NCBI RefSeq assembly: GCF_024198255.1 | Contig: NZ_JAJVKW010000001.1 | Coordinates: 806,001-870,000, forward strand | Direction of reading: 5' to 3' | DNA from: Myxococcus guangdongensis | GTDB taxonomy: Bacteria > Myxococcota > Myxococcia > Myxococcales > Myxococcaceae | DNA: 64,000 bases | In this document: positions 19,207 to 27,519 of the stretch, piece by piece | Layout: the number at the start of each line of letters is the position of its first letter | Numbering within the stretch: the stretch's first letter is position 1 | Notes under the pieces: model-generated | What the model saw: only the letters and a program-made list of their open reading frames with translations | Databases searched by the model: none | Told to the model about the DNA's origin: nothing | Program-made: the position numbers and the translations under genes

Positions 19207-20507
19207 CACGCACGCTCCAGGACCACCACGGCGCCCAGACCACCGGCGGCGCAGACGGTGCACATCACCGTGTTCTTGTTCCGACGCTTCAGCTCGTTGA
19301 GGGCCTGCGTGACGATGCGCGCCCCCGTCGCCCCGAAGGGATGACCGATGGCGATGGAGCCGCCCGTCACGTTCAGCCGCTCGCGGTCCACCTCCCCCAC
19401 CGGCTCCGCCCAGCCCGCCTTCTTCGCGAAGCTCTTCGACGCCAGCGCCTGGAGGTTGCTCGCCACCTGCGCGGCGAACGCCTCGTGCATCTCCACCAGG
19501 TCGATGTCCGACAGCTTCAGCCCCGCGCGCGCGAGCGCCGTGGGCACCGCGTACACCGGGCCCTGCAACAGTTGGTCGCCCGGGTCCGTGGCCGCGTACG
19601 CATACGAGCGCAGGTAACCCAACGGCTCGTACCCCAGCTCCCGCGCCCGCTCCTCGCTCATGAGCAGGAGCGCCGCCGCGCCATCCGTCAGCGGCGACGC
19701 GTTGCCCGCCGTCACCGTGCCGTACTTCCGGTCGAACACCGGCTTGAGCTTGCCCAGCGACTCCAGGCTGGAGTCCTCGCGGATGATGTTGTCGCGCGTG
19801 ACCGTCTGCTCGAACTTCGGCGGCACCGACACGTGCATCACCTCGTCGTCGAAGCGGCCGTCCTTCCACGCCGCCGCCGCGTTCTTGTGCGACGCCAGCG
19901 CGATGCGGTCCTGCTCCTCACGGGAGATGCCGTTTTCCTTCGCCATCTTCTCCGCGCTCTCCCCCATGGACAGGCCCGTGGAGTACTCGGCGATGGCGGG
20001 CGGGACGGGAACCAGGTCCTGCGCCTTGAGCTTCTGGAAGGGCTTGAGCTTCTCCCCCAGCGAGCGCCCCTTGGACGCCGCCGCCAGCGCGTGCGCCAAC
20101 GGCCGGCTGGTGAACACCGGCGGGTCCGACATCGCCTCGGTGCCTCCGGCGATGGCCACGTCCGAGTAGCCCAGCGCAATCGCGTTGCCCGCCGTCGTCA
20201 GCGCCTGGATGGACGTCGCGCACGCGCGCGTCACCGTGGCCGCTTCAATCTTGAGCGGCAGCCCCGCCGCGATGACCACCTCGCGCGCGATGGACGGCCC
20301 CGTCAGCGTCGGAATCACCTGCCCGAAGACGAGCTGGTCGATGACGTTCGGGTCCAGGTCCGAGCGCTGCACCAGCTCCTGGACCACCATCCGCCCCAAA
20401 TCCAGCGCGGTGAGCCCGGAGAACACCGTGCCCGCCTTGACGAACGGTGTCCGCAGCCCCCGGACGATGGCCACCCTGCGGTGACCGTTGCGCTTCTGGC
20501 TCGCCAT
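19206..20507 (-). CDS. fadI: Acetyl-CoA acyltransferase (3-ketoacyl-CoA thiolase)
   Basis: A 433-residue thiolase for the last step of beta-oxidation. Catalytic residues are seen in TRACATS (nucleophile Cys), GGSIAIGHPFGATGAR (His) and CTVCAAGGLG (second Cys). NEAF-type MHEAFAAQ is present. The ATG at 20507 has AGGAGG upstream. It is the first gene of the fadI-fadJ operon. Extra length in the loop domain fits FadI rather than short PhbA-type thiolases. Confidence 0.95.
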   Translation of the reverse strand: MASQKRNGHRRVAIVRGLRTPFVKAGTVFSGLTALDLGRMVVQELVQRSDLDPNVIDQLVFGQVIPTLTGPSIAREVVIAAGLPLKIEAATVTRACATSIQALTTAGNAIALGYSDVAIAGGTEAMSDPPVFTSRPLAHALAAASKGRSLGEKLKPFQKLKAQDLVPVPPAIAEYSTGLSMGESAEKMAKENGISREEQDRIALASHKNAAAAWKDGRFDDEVMHVSVPPKFEQTVTRDNIIREDSSLESLGKLKPVFDRKYGTVTAGNASPLTDGAAALLLMSEERARELGYEPLGYLRSYAYAATDPGDQLLQGPVYAVPTALARAGLKLSDIDLVEMHEAFAAQVASNLQALASKSFAKKAGWAEPVGEVDRERLNVTGGSIAIGHPFGATGARIVTQALNELKRRNKNTVMCTVCAAGGLGAVVVLERA

Positions 20508-20638
20508 GTGTGCCTCACCCTCCTGGACGTCGAGTGGGGCACTTCTAATGAGCGCTGATGCGACGCGTCAACCCTCTGTTGATTCAAGAGTCAATCCGCG
20601 AGCACTTGGGGCGGTGCTCCCTCCTGGAGCAAGGGAGC

Positions 20639-20672
20639 CACGGGGCGGAAGGGGTGAGTCCTCCGCCCCGTG
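20639..20672 (-). terminator. Terminator after the CARDB-like gene
   Basis: A perfect 11-bp stem CACGGGGCGGA / TCCGCCCCGTG (20639-20649, 20662-20672) with a 12-nt loop, downstream of the minus-strand gene ending at 20714. Confidence 0.75.
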
Positions 20673-20713
20673 TGCTTCGGCCACCCCTCACTCACGCGAG
20701 GGGCGCGGCCTTG

Positions 20714-22204
20714 CTACTTCTTTCCGTCGGCCTGCGGTCCGAGGACGATGTCGAAGCGGACACCGCCCGCCTCCTCGACCTTGTCGGGCTGCTCGGGGCT
20801 GGCCGAGTGCTGCACCACCTCGACGGCGAAGCGGCCCTGCTCCACGGCGGTACCCTGCGAGACGAAGCGGACGTTGATGTGGTGCGCGCCGTCCGGGTCC
20901 AGCCACAGGCCATCCAGCCGGGCGTTCTCCGGGTCGGTGATGCGCACGGTCTGCTCGCCCACCACCTCGAAGCCCTGGCCCTCGTGGCCCCAGCGCTCCC
21001 ACAGCTCGGGGGGCAACGTGACGAGCACCTGGCCGCGGTGCAGGAAGGACCCCAGGTCCGGGTCGCCGTTGCGAATCTCCAGGTGCGCCAGGCTCGGCCT
21101 GTCGCGCAGCAGGTTGCGCACGCGGAAGTCGAAGTCGCGCGCGGGCGCGAACGGCGACAGGTTGACGACGTTGACGTTCTTCCACGCCAGGTTGTTGTTC
21201 CAGCGCGTGTTGTTGAGCGTGTTGGAGTTGGTCAGCTCCGCCAGCGTCATCGGGTCCTGCGAGGACACCCAGCGCGTCAGGATGCAGTAGTGGCCCGGCG
21301 CGGGCACGCCGTTCCACGGCACCATCACCTCCACGTTGGCGCCCGCGGCGATGCTGGCCACGGAGATGGAGCCGATGGGCGCCCAGTCCATGGGCCACAG
21401 CGCCGCGCCGCCCGAGCCCGTGTAGTAGACGTGCAGCGTGCCGCTGGCCGTGTTGCCGATGGGGGCGAGCGGGCCGTTGTTGCGCAGCGTGACGTAGACG
21501 TAGTTCGTCTGGCCGAACTCCGGGTTCTGGTGACCCGCGCAGCCGGCGTTCTGGCACACGCGGATGTCCGGGCTCACCCAGATGGGGTCCACCGTCGGCG
21601 TGTTGCCGAAGTCAGCACCGTTGTCCTTCGAGTACACGTCCACGCCGCACTGGGTGACGACGAGCGTGGCGAAGTCCACGCCGGAGTCATCCTGGACGAA
21701 GACGTCCACGAAGCCCTGCGCGTTGAGGGTGGGGATGAGGTTCACCGCGCCGGGCAGCGAGGCCAGGTTGAGCACGACGGTGCCGGTGCCACCCAGGGGG
21801 ATGCCCAGGCTCGCCAGCGAGGCGCCCCAGCCCGTGGCGAGCTGCGTGCCCGTGGGGCCCATGAAGAACAGGCCCATGGAGTCGTTGGAGCCGCCGTTGC
21901 GAATCGTCATGCGCAGCGTGGCGCCACAGATGGGGCCCAGCCGGCGCAGGTTCGTGAAGGTGGTGGCGAACCACCGGTCGGAGCTGATGTCGTCGAACGG
22001 ACGCGAGCCGGGGAAGCCATAGTTCGCGGCGATGTAGTTGAGCATGCCCGCGCTGGGCGACACCGCCTCGGTCGGCGCGGCGAAGTTGTCCGCGATGCCG
22101 TGGGTGAAGGTCTGCGCGCGAGCAGCGCCGCCCCAGGTGACAGCCAGAAGGGCGAGCATGCTGAAGACGGTGCTGAAGTGGATTCGGGGATGAGGCGAAG
22201 ACAT
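20714..22204 (-). CDS. Secreted protein with CARDB-like region, function unknown
   Basis: A 496-residue protein. ATG 22204 is preceded by CCGAGGAG and followed by a signal peptide cut after GGAARAQ. The first half carries a jelly-roll-like region; residues about 215-360 resemble CARDB adhesion modules (DIRVCQNAGC, YVYVTLRNNG, GSGTLHVYY-like strands and APGHYCILTRW). Cysteines are few and paired. I recognise no catalytic motif. It is probably an extracellular or surface beta-rich protein. Monocistronic with a clear terminator. Confidence 0.75.
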   Translation of the reverse strand: MSSPHPRIHFSTVFSMLALLAVTWGGAARAQTFTHGIADNFAAPTEAVSPSAGMLNYIAANYGFPGSRPFDDISSDRWFATTFTNLRRLGPICGATLRMTIRNGGSNDSMGLFFMGPTGTQLATGWGASLASLGIPLGGTGTVVLNLASLPGAVNLIPTLNAQGFVDVFVQDDSGVDFATLVVTQCGVDVYSKDNGADFGNTPTVDPIWVSPDIRVCQNAGCAGHQNPEFGQTNYVYVTLRNNGPLAPIGNTASGTLHVYYTGSGGAALWPMDWAPIGSISVASIAAGANVEVMVPWNGVPAPGHYCILTRWVSSQDPMTLAELTNSNTLNNTRWNNNLAWKNVNVVNLSPFAPARDFDFRVRNLLRDRPSLAHLEIRNGDPDLGSFLHRGQVLVTLPPELWERWGHEGQGFEVVGEQTVRITDPENARLDGLWLDPDGAHHINVRFVSQGTAVEQGRFAVEVVQHSASPEQPDKVEEAGGVRFDIVLGPQADGKK

Positions 22205-22368
22205 GGAGCTCCTCGGGGTGTGGCGGGTTCGGCCGCGCCAGGCCACGTCGGAGAACTCCAAATCGAGAAGAAGGAAGGGCGCGCCGCGGCCGGCCACTGA
22301 GCAACCGCCATGCCCGCATGCCCTTCAGAGGATGACGCGCCGCTCGAGGACCTCGCGGCGAGACATTC

Positions 22369-22398
22369 CACGCCACAGTCCGAACAAACTGTGGCGTG
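22369..22398 (-). terminator. Terminator after hemE
   Basis: A perfect 10-bp stem CACGCCACAG / CTGTGGCGTG with a 10-nt loop, 52 bp beyond the hemE stop on the minus strand. Confidence 0.75.
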
Positions 22399-22449
22399 TC
22401 CGGTTACGCCCGCGCGCGTGGAGTGCCACGCGGCCGTGCGGGGAAACCA

Positions 22450-23496
22450 CTACGGCTTCAACGTGCCCTGACGCAGCGCCGTGCCCAGGCGGTGCACGGC
22501 CTCGACGGCGAACTTCGCGGCCTCCGGGTCCGTGGGCGGGAGGATGCCGTGGCCCAGGTTGAAGATGTGTCCCACGGGGCCGGCGCGCAGGAGGATGTCC
22601 TTCACGCGGCCCTCCAGCTCCTCGCGCGGCAGGAACAGGTGCAACGGGTCCAGGTTGCCCTGCACCGCGACGTCCGGGCCCAGCACCTTGCGGCCTTCGT
22701 CCATGGGCAGCGTCCAGTCCAGGCCCACCACGTCCGCGCCCGTGCTCTTGAGCAAGGACAGGTGCGTGGACATGCCCACGCCGAAGACGATGACGGGCAC
22801 GCCCGTGGCCTTCAGCTCGGACACCATGCGCTTGAGGTACGGCAGACAGAAGCGCTCGTAGTCCCACGGCGACAGCTCGCCGCCCCACGAGTCGAAGATT
22901 TGAACGATGCTCGCCCCCGCCTCCACCTGCATCTTGAGGTACGGGATGAGCGTGTCGGTGAGCTTGCCGAACAGCCGGTGCGCCAGCTCGGGCTGCTCGA
23001 ACATCAGCCGCTTGATGAGGATGTAGCTCTTGGAGCCGCCGCCCTCCACCATGTACGCGGCCAGCGTGAAGGGCGCGCCCGCGAAGCCGATGACGGGCAC
23101 CGAGTCATTGAGCGCCTTGCGCGTGCGGCGGATGGCCTCCGCGACGAAGCCCGTGCCCTCGACGGGGTCCGGCACGCCCAGCTTGTCGATGTCCGCCGCG
23201 GTGCGCACGGGCGTCGGGAAGTGCGGGCCCTTGTCCCCCAGCTCCAGGTGGATGCCCATGGCCTCCACGGGGATGAGGATGTCGGAGAAGATGATGGCCG
23301 CGTCCACGCCCAGTCGCGTCACCGGCTGCACCGTGACTTCGGCGGCCAGGTCCGGGTGCTTGCACAGGTCCAGGAAGGCGATGTTGCCGCGGATGGCCCG
23401 GTACTCGGGCAGGTAGCGGCCAGCCTGTCGCATGAGCCACACCGGCGTGGTGTCGGTGGGCTGGCGGCGCGCGGCGCGGAGGAGTCGGTCGTTCAC
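22450..23496 (-). CDS. hemE: Uroporphyrinogen decarboxylase
   Basis: A 348-residue haem-biosynthesis enzyme that removes four acetate carboxyls from uroporphyrinogen III. Conserved features are WLMRQAGRYLPEYR near the N-terminus (substrate arginines), the FSDILIP segment with the catalytic Asp, and GFAGAPFTLA. It starts at a GTG 13 bp after the stop of the amylase lipoprotein. It may therefore be read through from the starch arm, although it could also have its own promoter inside that gene. Confidence 0.95.
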   Translation of the reverse strand: MNDRLLRAARRQPTDTTPVWLMRQAGRYLPEYRAIRGNIAFLDLCKHPDLAAEVTVQPVTRLGVDAAIIFSDILIPVEAMGIHLELGDKGPHFPTPVRTAADIDKLGVPDPVEGTGFVAEAIRRTRKALNDSVPVIGFAGAPFTLAAYMVEGGGSKSYILIKRLMFEQPELAHRLFGKLTDTLIPYLKMQVEAGASIVQIFDSWGGELSPWDYERFCLPYLKRMVSELKATGVPVIVFGVGMSTHLSLLKSTGADVVGLDWTLPMDEGRKVLGPDVAVQGNLDPLHLFLPREELEGRVKDILLRAGPVGHIFNLGHGILPPTDPEAAKFAVEAVHRLGTALRQGTLKP

Positions 23497-23509
23497 TTCG
23501 GGCTCTCGG

Positions 23510-25990
23510 TCAGTCGGTGCACAGCTTGGAGGTCGACATCGCCAACAACGGCGGACAGAGGCGCAGGAAAGGCGGCCCCTTCACGGAGCGCTGCTCCCAC
23601 GCCACGGGCACCTGCACGGGGCCCTCCTCCGTCTTCAGCTCCGGGACGAACAGCAGGCGGTTGGGGCCGCCCTCCCAGGAGAACTTCCCCGGGCCGTCCT
23701 CTCGCACGAGCTTGTACTCGAAGACCCCGCCCTCGGGCAGCGACAGAGTGACGGCGCCGGCGTCCGGGCGCAGCGAGCGCTCGGGCTTCCAGCCCCCCAG
23801 CTCAGGGCCGCCGCCCACCACCCGCACCGCCGCATCCCCTGTCTGGAGCACCACGGTGCGCCTGGGTCCCTCCCCCTTCCACTCGGTGCGCGCCTTCTCC
23901 ACCAGCGCCGCGTGGCCGCCCGGCGAGGCCGCCCGGAGCCGCACCAGCGACACCTCGCCCGGCTTCACGTCGACGTGCCAATACGCCGACTCCGCGAGTC
24001 GCCCCAGCATGGAGCGTGTCCCCGTCAGCGGGTCGATGCCGCTCCCATCCCCGAGCCCCGTGGGCAGGAACGCGATGCGGCGCTCGGTCCCGGAGTTGAT
24101 GCCGACGAAGAACGCGTCATCCGGCGTCACGCGGACGTAGGCGAAGAAGTCCTCCCGGGCGGCGAGCACCATCGTCTCGCCACGCTGGAGGGCCTCACTG
24201 CCCCGACGCGCTTCCAACAACCGGGCAATCCACGCGCGCAGCGGATGCTCCTGCGTGAAGCGCATGTCACCGCGGTTCTCCGGCTCCTTCGCGCCGGTGA
24301 GCCCCTCTTCGATGCCGTACGTCAGCGCCGGCACGCCGCGCGCCGTGAGCTGCACCGCGAGCGCCCGCTTCACCTTCTCCACGTCCCCACCGCACTCGCT
24401 CATCACCCGGGGCAAGTCGTGGTTGTCGAGCAGCGTCACCAGCGACTGGGGCGCGGGCTGGAACCTGTCGTTGAAGAGGATGGCGCCCAGGTGCGACGGC
24501 GAGCGGCCCCGGCAGAAGACATCCACCAGCGCGAAGGCCAGCGGGAAGTCGAACATCGTCCCGAAGCGGCCCTCCTTCATCACCCGCGCCAGCAGCACCG
24601 GGTCCCCGTCGAGCAGCTCGCCCAGCAGCAGGAAATCCTTGCCCGCGTGCGCGCGGAGGTCGTCGTTGTAGCGGGCCCAGAAGTCCATGGGCAGGTGCTT
24701 GACGGCGTCCAGCCGGAAGCCCGCGGGCTTCACGGTGTCCACCCACTTCAGCGAGTGCGAGAGCAGGTGCTGGTAGACCTCCTCCCGCTCCACCGCCAGG
24801 TCCGGCAGCCCGTGCACGTCGCGCATCACCAGCTCGCGCGAGTCGTTCCAGTTCTCGATGGGCCCCAGCCCATGGAACCACTTCGGCTGCTCGCGCGTCA
24901 GCCGCGTCTCCGGGCCCACGTGGTTGAGCACCACGTCCAGCACCAGGCGCATGTCGCGGCGGCGCAGCTCCGACGACAGCTCCTTCAGCAAGGCCTCGTC
25001 ACCGAAGCGCGGCTCCACCCGGCCGAAGTCCTCCACCCAGTAGCCGTGGAAGGCGCCGTACCCGTAGAACTTGTCGGTCCGCATCTGGAAGACGGGTGAA
25101 AGCCACACCGTGCGGACACCGAGCGCCTGCAGCCCGTCCAGTCGGTCGATGACGCCACGCAGGTCTCCGCCGTGAAAGGCCTGCGCGTCCTTCGCATCCA
25201 CCGCCCCGTCGTTCTTCGCGTCCCCGTTGGCGAAGCGGTCCACCATCACGAAGTAGATGGCGTCCCCCTCCGGCGGCGTCCACTGGCCCCGGTACGGCTG
25301 GGGCGCGGACTTGGCCGGCGGCGGAGGCGGCTCGGTGGGCGTGCTCGTGCCCGGCTCGATGCCCTCTCCGGCCGGGGCGGACAGGCCGGGCACCAGCCCC
25401 GGGCCACCGTCCGTGGACGGCACCAGCATGGGCGAGGCGAGGAACGAGTCGAACAGCGCGCCCGCCTGCCCCGAAATCTGCCGGGCCACCTCCAGCTGCG
25501 CGTCATCCTCGCGCTGCTGGTCGAACTGGAGCGCGGCGCCGTAGTCCGACGAGTCGCTGGTGGCCTCCAGCGAAGACGTGGCGCGGTTGGCCGTGGTCTT
25601 CACGTACACGTCCCAGGAGAAGCGCCCGCCCACCTGCCCGAAGAACGTCACCCGCGTCTCCACCAGGAGCAGGAGCGGCGCGTCCCCGGCGCGGGCCTTG
25701 AGCATGGCGAAGCGGCGCTGCGTGTCCGTCACCTTCGCGAACTCGGCGGCGTACTCGTCGTAGGGCACCTCGCGCGCCTGGAGGTTGCGCTTGGCCAGCA
25801 CCTCCGCCACGCGCTGACGCACACCCTCGGGCACGTTGGACACCGCGCCGCGCCGCGCGTCGTCGCGGATGTACGCCACCGCCACCACCGTCCCCTCCGG
25901 CGCCAGCACCGGAGGCCCCTGCCGCTTCAGGCAGCCCGAGGCCACCAGCGCGAGGACCAGGGACCACAACCACCGCTGTCTCAGAACCAT
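23510..25990 (-). CDS. Alpha-amylase-family lipoprotein with C-terminal starch-binding domain
   Basis: An 826-residue protein from ATG 25990 with a lipoprotein signal (lipobox VASGC, Cys about 19). Residues about 25-230 form an unassigned region. A proline-rich linker leads to a GH13 barrel (about 260-650) with LVLDVVLNHVG, GFRLDAVKH (nucleophile Asp), LLGELLDG (acid/base Glu) and LLDNHDLPR. The last 90 residues resemble CBM20 (VVLQTGDAAVRVVGGGPELG). Its start lies 10 bp inside the end of the upstream porin gene, so the two are coupled. It should hydrolyse starch at the outer membrane or in the periplasm. Confidence 0.88.
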   Translation of the reverse strand: MVLRQRWLWSLVLALVASGCLKRQGPPVLAPEGTVVAVAYIRDDARRGAVSNVPEGVRQRVAEVLAKRNLQAREVPYDEYAAEFAKVTDTQRRFAMLKARAGDAPLLLLVETRVTFFGQVGGRFSWDVYVKTTANRATSSLEATSDSSDYGAALQFDQQREDDAQLEVARQISGQAGALFDSFLASPMLVPSTDGGPGLVPGLSAPAGEGIEPGTSTPTEPPPPPAKSAPQPYRGQWTPPEGDAIYFVMVDRFANGDAKNDGAVDAKDAQAFHGGDLRGVIDRLDGLQALGVRTVWLSPVFQMRTDKFYGYGAFHGYWVEDFGRVEPRFGDEALLKELSSELRRRDMRLVLDVVLNHVGPETRLTREQPKWFHGLGPIENWNDSRELVMRDVHGLPDLAVEREEVYQHLLSHSLKWVDTVKPAGFRLDAVKHLPMDFWARYNDDLRAHAGKDFLLLGELLDGDPVLLARVMKEGRFGTMFDFPLAFALVDVFCRGRSPSHLGAILFNDRFQPAPQSLVTLLDNHDLPRVMSECGGDVEKVKRALAVQLTARGVPALTYGIEEGLTGAKEPENRGDMRFTQEHPLRAWIARLLEARRGSEALQRGETMVLAAREDFFAYVRVTPDDAFFVGINSGTERRIAFLPTGLGDGSGIDPLTGTRSMLGRLAESAYWHVDVKPGEVSLVRLRAASPGGHAALVEKARTEWKGEGPRRTVVLQTGDAAVRVVGGGPELGGWKPERSLRPDAGAVTLSLPEGGVFEYKLVREDGPGKFSWEGGPNRLLFVPELKTEEGPVQVPVAWEQRSVKGPPFLRLCPPLLAMSTSKLCTD

Positions 25991-27480
25991 CCTTCGGCCT
26001 CGATGGCGACCACCGAGTGCCAGTGGCGCTCGGGGCCGACGTACTGGTTGTACTGGTTCAGGCTGTCCACGAACGAGTTGCCGAACGCCGCGTGCTGCGT
26101 CGAGTACTGCAGGCCGTACAGGAGCCGCAGGCTGGGGCGCGCGTAGATGCCGCGGCCGGTGGGGTTGAGCACCACGCCCACCTTGCCCTGCCACGTGTCG
26201 CGCGTGTCGCTGTCGCCGAACTCCAGGCCGCGCGCGTCGGGGATGCCGCGCGTGCTGGTGAACACCGAGTCCACGTGGTTGCGGTACGCGTTGCCGTTCT
26301 GGCTCTTCTCGCGCGCGATGCTCGTCTCCATCAAGAGATGGACGCGCTCGGTGAGGAAGTACTGCAGGCGGACCACCGTGGACGCGATGATGCGGTCGTC
26401 GTCGCCCGGCTTGATGGCGTTGTCGTTGTTGTAGGCGTAGCCCAGCCACACGCCCCACAGCGCCTCGAGCTTGTCGGGGATGAGCTTGATGTACGCCTCG
26501 TTGCCGAGCGACGCCTCGTAGCGCTCGTCGGTCTGGTCCGCGACGAACACCGTCCAGTCGCGGTTGCGGTAGCGCTCCGTGTACGCCTGGTCCGGGTGCT
26601 TCTTCTCGAACGTGAGGTAGAGGTTGTCCCAGATGAGCGGCCCCAGCCCGCCGAAGCCCACGTAGCCCACCGCGCGGTAGGACAGCGCGCTCCGGGGCGA
26701 CAGGTCGTTGACCACGTAGTCCTCCAGGCCGGGGTTGGCCTCGAAGTAGCGCGCCACGACCTCCCGGCGCACGTAGTCCTCGTAGTTGATGCCGTCGGAG
26801 CGGTAAAGCGCGTTGCGGTTGCCCTGCACCTTGGGCTCGTAGCCCAGCTGCCCGCGCAGGCCGACCTCCAGGTGCCCGGGAATCAGCCGGTAGCGGAAGG
26901 ACGCGGCGCCGGTGAGCACCGTGTTGTACTTCTGGGGCCTGAGCGTGTAGCCGCTGTCACCCACAGCGAGCAGCACGTCGTAGCGGTCGCCCTGGTACGT
27001 GCCGGACAGGCCCACCGTGTCCCAGAGCAGCGTCGCCGGGCGCTGGTCGTAGATGTGCAAGTCGTTCCAGCGGTCCTCGAGCGTGCCCAGCTGCCACGTC
27101 ACGCGATCCAACAGGATGTTGCCCGCGCGCACGAAGAGGTAGTCGGCGCGGAAGTTGAGGAACGAGCCGTTGCCCGGGTCCGCGGAGCGGAACGACGTGC
27201 CCGAGAAGCGTGAGTGCACCTCCGCCCAGACCTCGTCGGAGCCCGGCGCGGCCTGCAGCACATCCAGCCGCAGGTTGAGCTCGCCGTAGGGGCTCTCGTT
27301 GAGGAGCCGGCCGTAGAGCCAGTAGTAGCCCAGCTGGCCGGAGCCGCCCGAGAAGTCCGGGCGGGTCATGATGCGGAAGTAACCCGCGGCGCCGAAGCGG
27401 TCTCTCGTGGCGTCGGCCAGGGTGACGAGCGGGATGAGGAGCAACAGGAGGGCGCCGAGGCGCGCTGGCAGGACTCGCAT
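25981..27480 (-). CDS. Maltoporin-like (LamB-type) outer-membrane porin
   Basis: A 499-residue protein. ATG 27480 (MRVLPARLG) gives a clean signal peptide ending near TLADA. The rest alternates short amphipathic strands rich in Tyr and Trp and ends in phenylalanine (EAEGWF), as outer-membrane barrels do. I see the aromatic-rich pattern of sugar porins but cannot prove LamB homology by eye. Location between two starch-cleaving lipoproteins makes a maltodextrin channel the likely role. It starts 39 bp after the debranching enzyme and overlaps the amylase gene by 10 bp. Confidence 0.75.
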   Translation of the reverse strand: MRVLPARLGALLLLLIPLVTLADATRDRFGAAGYFRIMTRPDFSGGSGQLGYYWLYGRLLNESPYGELNLRLDVLQAAPGSDEVWAEVHSRFSGTSFRSADPGNGSFLNFRADYLFVRAGNILLDRVTWQLGTLEDRWNDLHIYDQRPATLLWDTVGLSGTYQGDRYDVLLAVGDSGYTLRPQKYNTVLTGAASFRYRLIPGHLEVGLRGQLGYEPKVQGNRNALYRSDGINYEDYVRREVVARYFEANPGLEDYVVNDLSPRSALSYRAVGYVGFGGLGPLIWDNLYLTFEKKHPDQAYTERYRNRDWTVFVADQTDERYEASLGNEAYIKLIPDKLEALWGVWLGYAYNNDNAIKPGDDDRIIASTVVRLQYFLTERVHLLMETSIAREKSQNGNAYRNHVDSVFTSTRGIPDARGLEFGDSDTRDTWQGKVGVVLNPTGRGIYARPSLRLLYGLQYSTQHAAFGNSFVDSLNQYNQYVGPERHWHSVVAIEAEGWF

Positions 27481-27519
27481 GGACGGGCCCTGCTTATAGC
27501 GCACCTCGCCTGCCTGCCC

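Noticed and set aside
19207..19869. N-terminal extension that would make fadJ 964 residues
   Set aside because: The extra 221 residues are an off-frame reading of fadI. The ATG at 19206 begins a normal hydratase domain and overlaps the fadI stop.
25991..26458. N-terminal extension of the amylase lipoprotein into the porin gene
   Set aside because: It reads the porin in another frame and would bury the lipoprotein signal that begins at ATG 25990.
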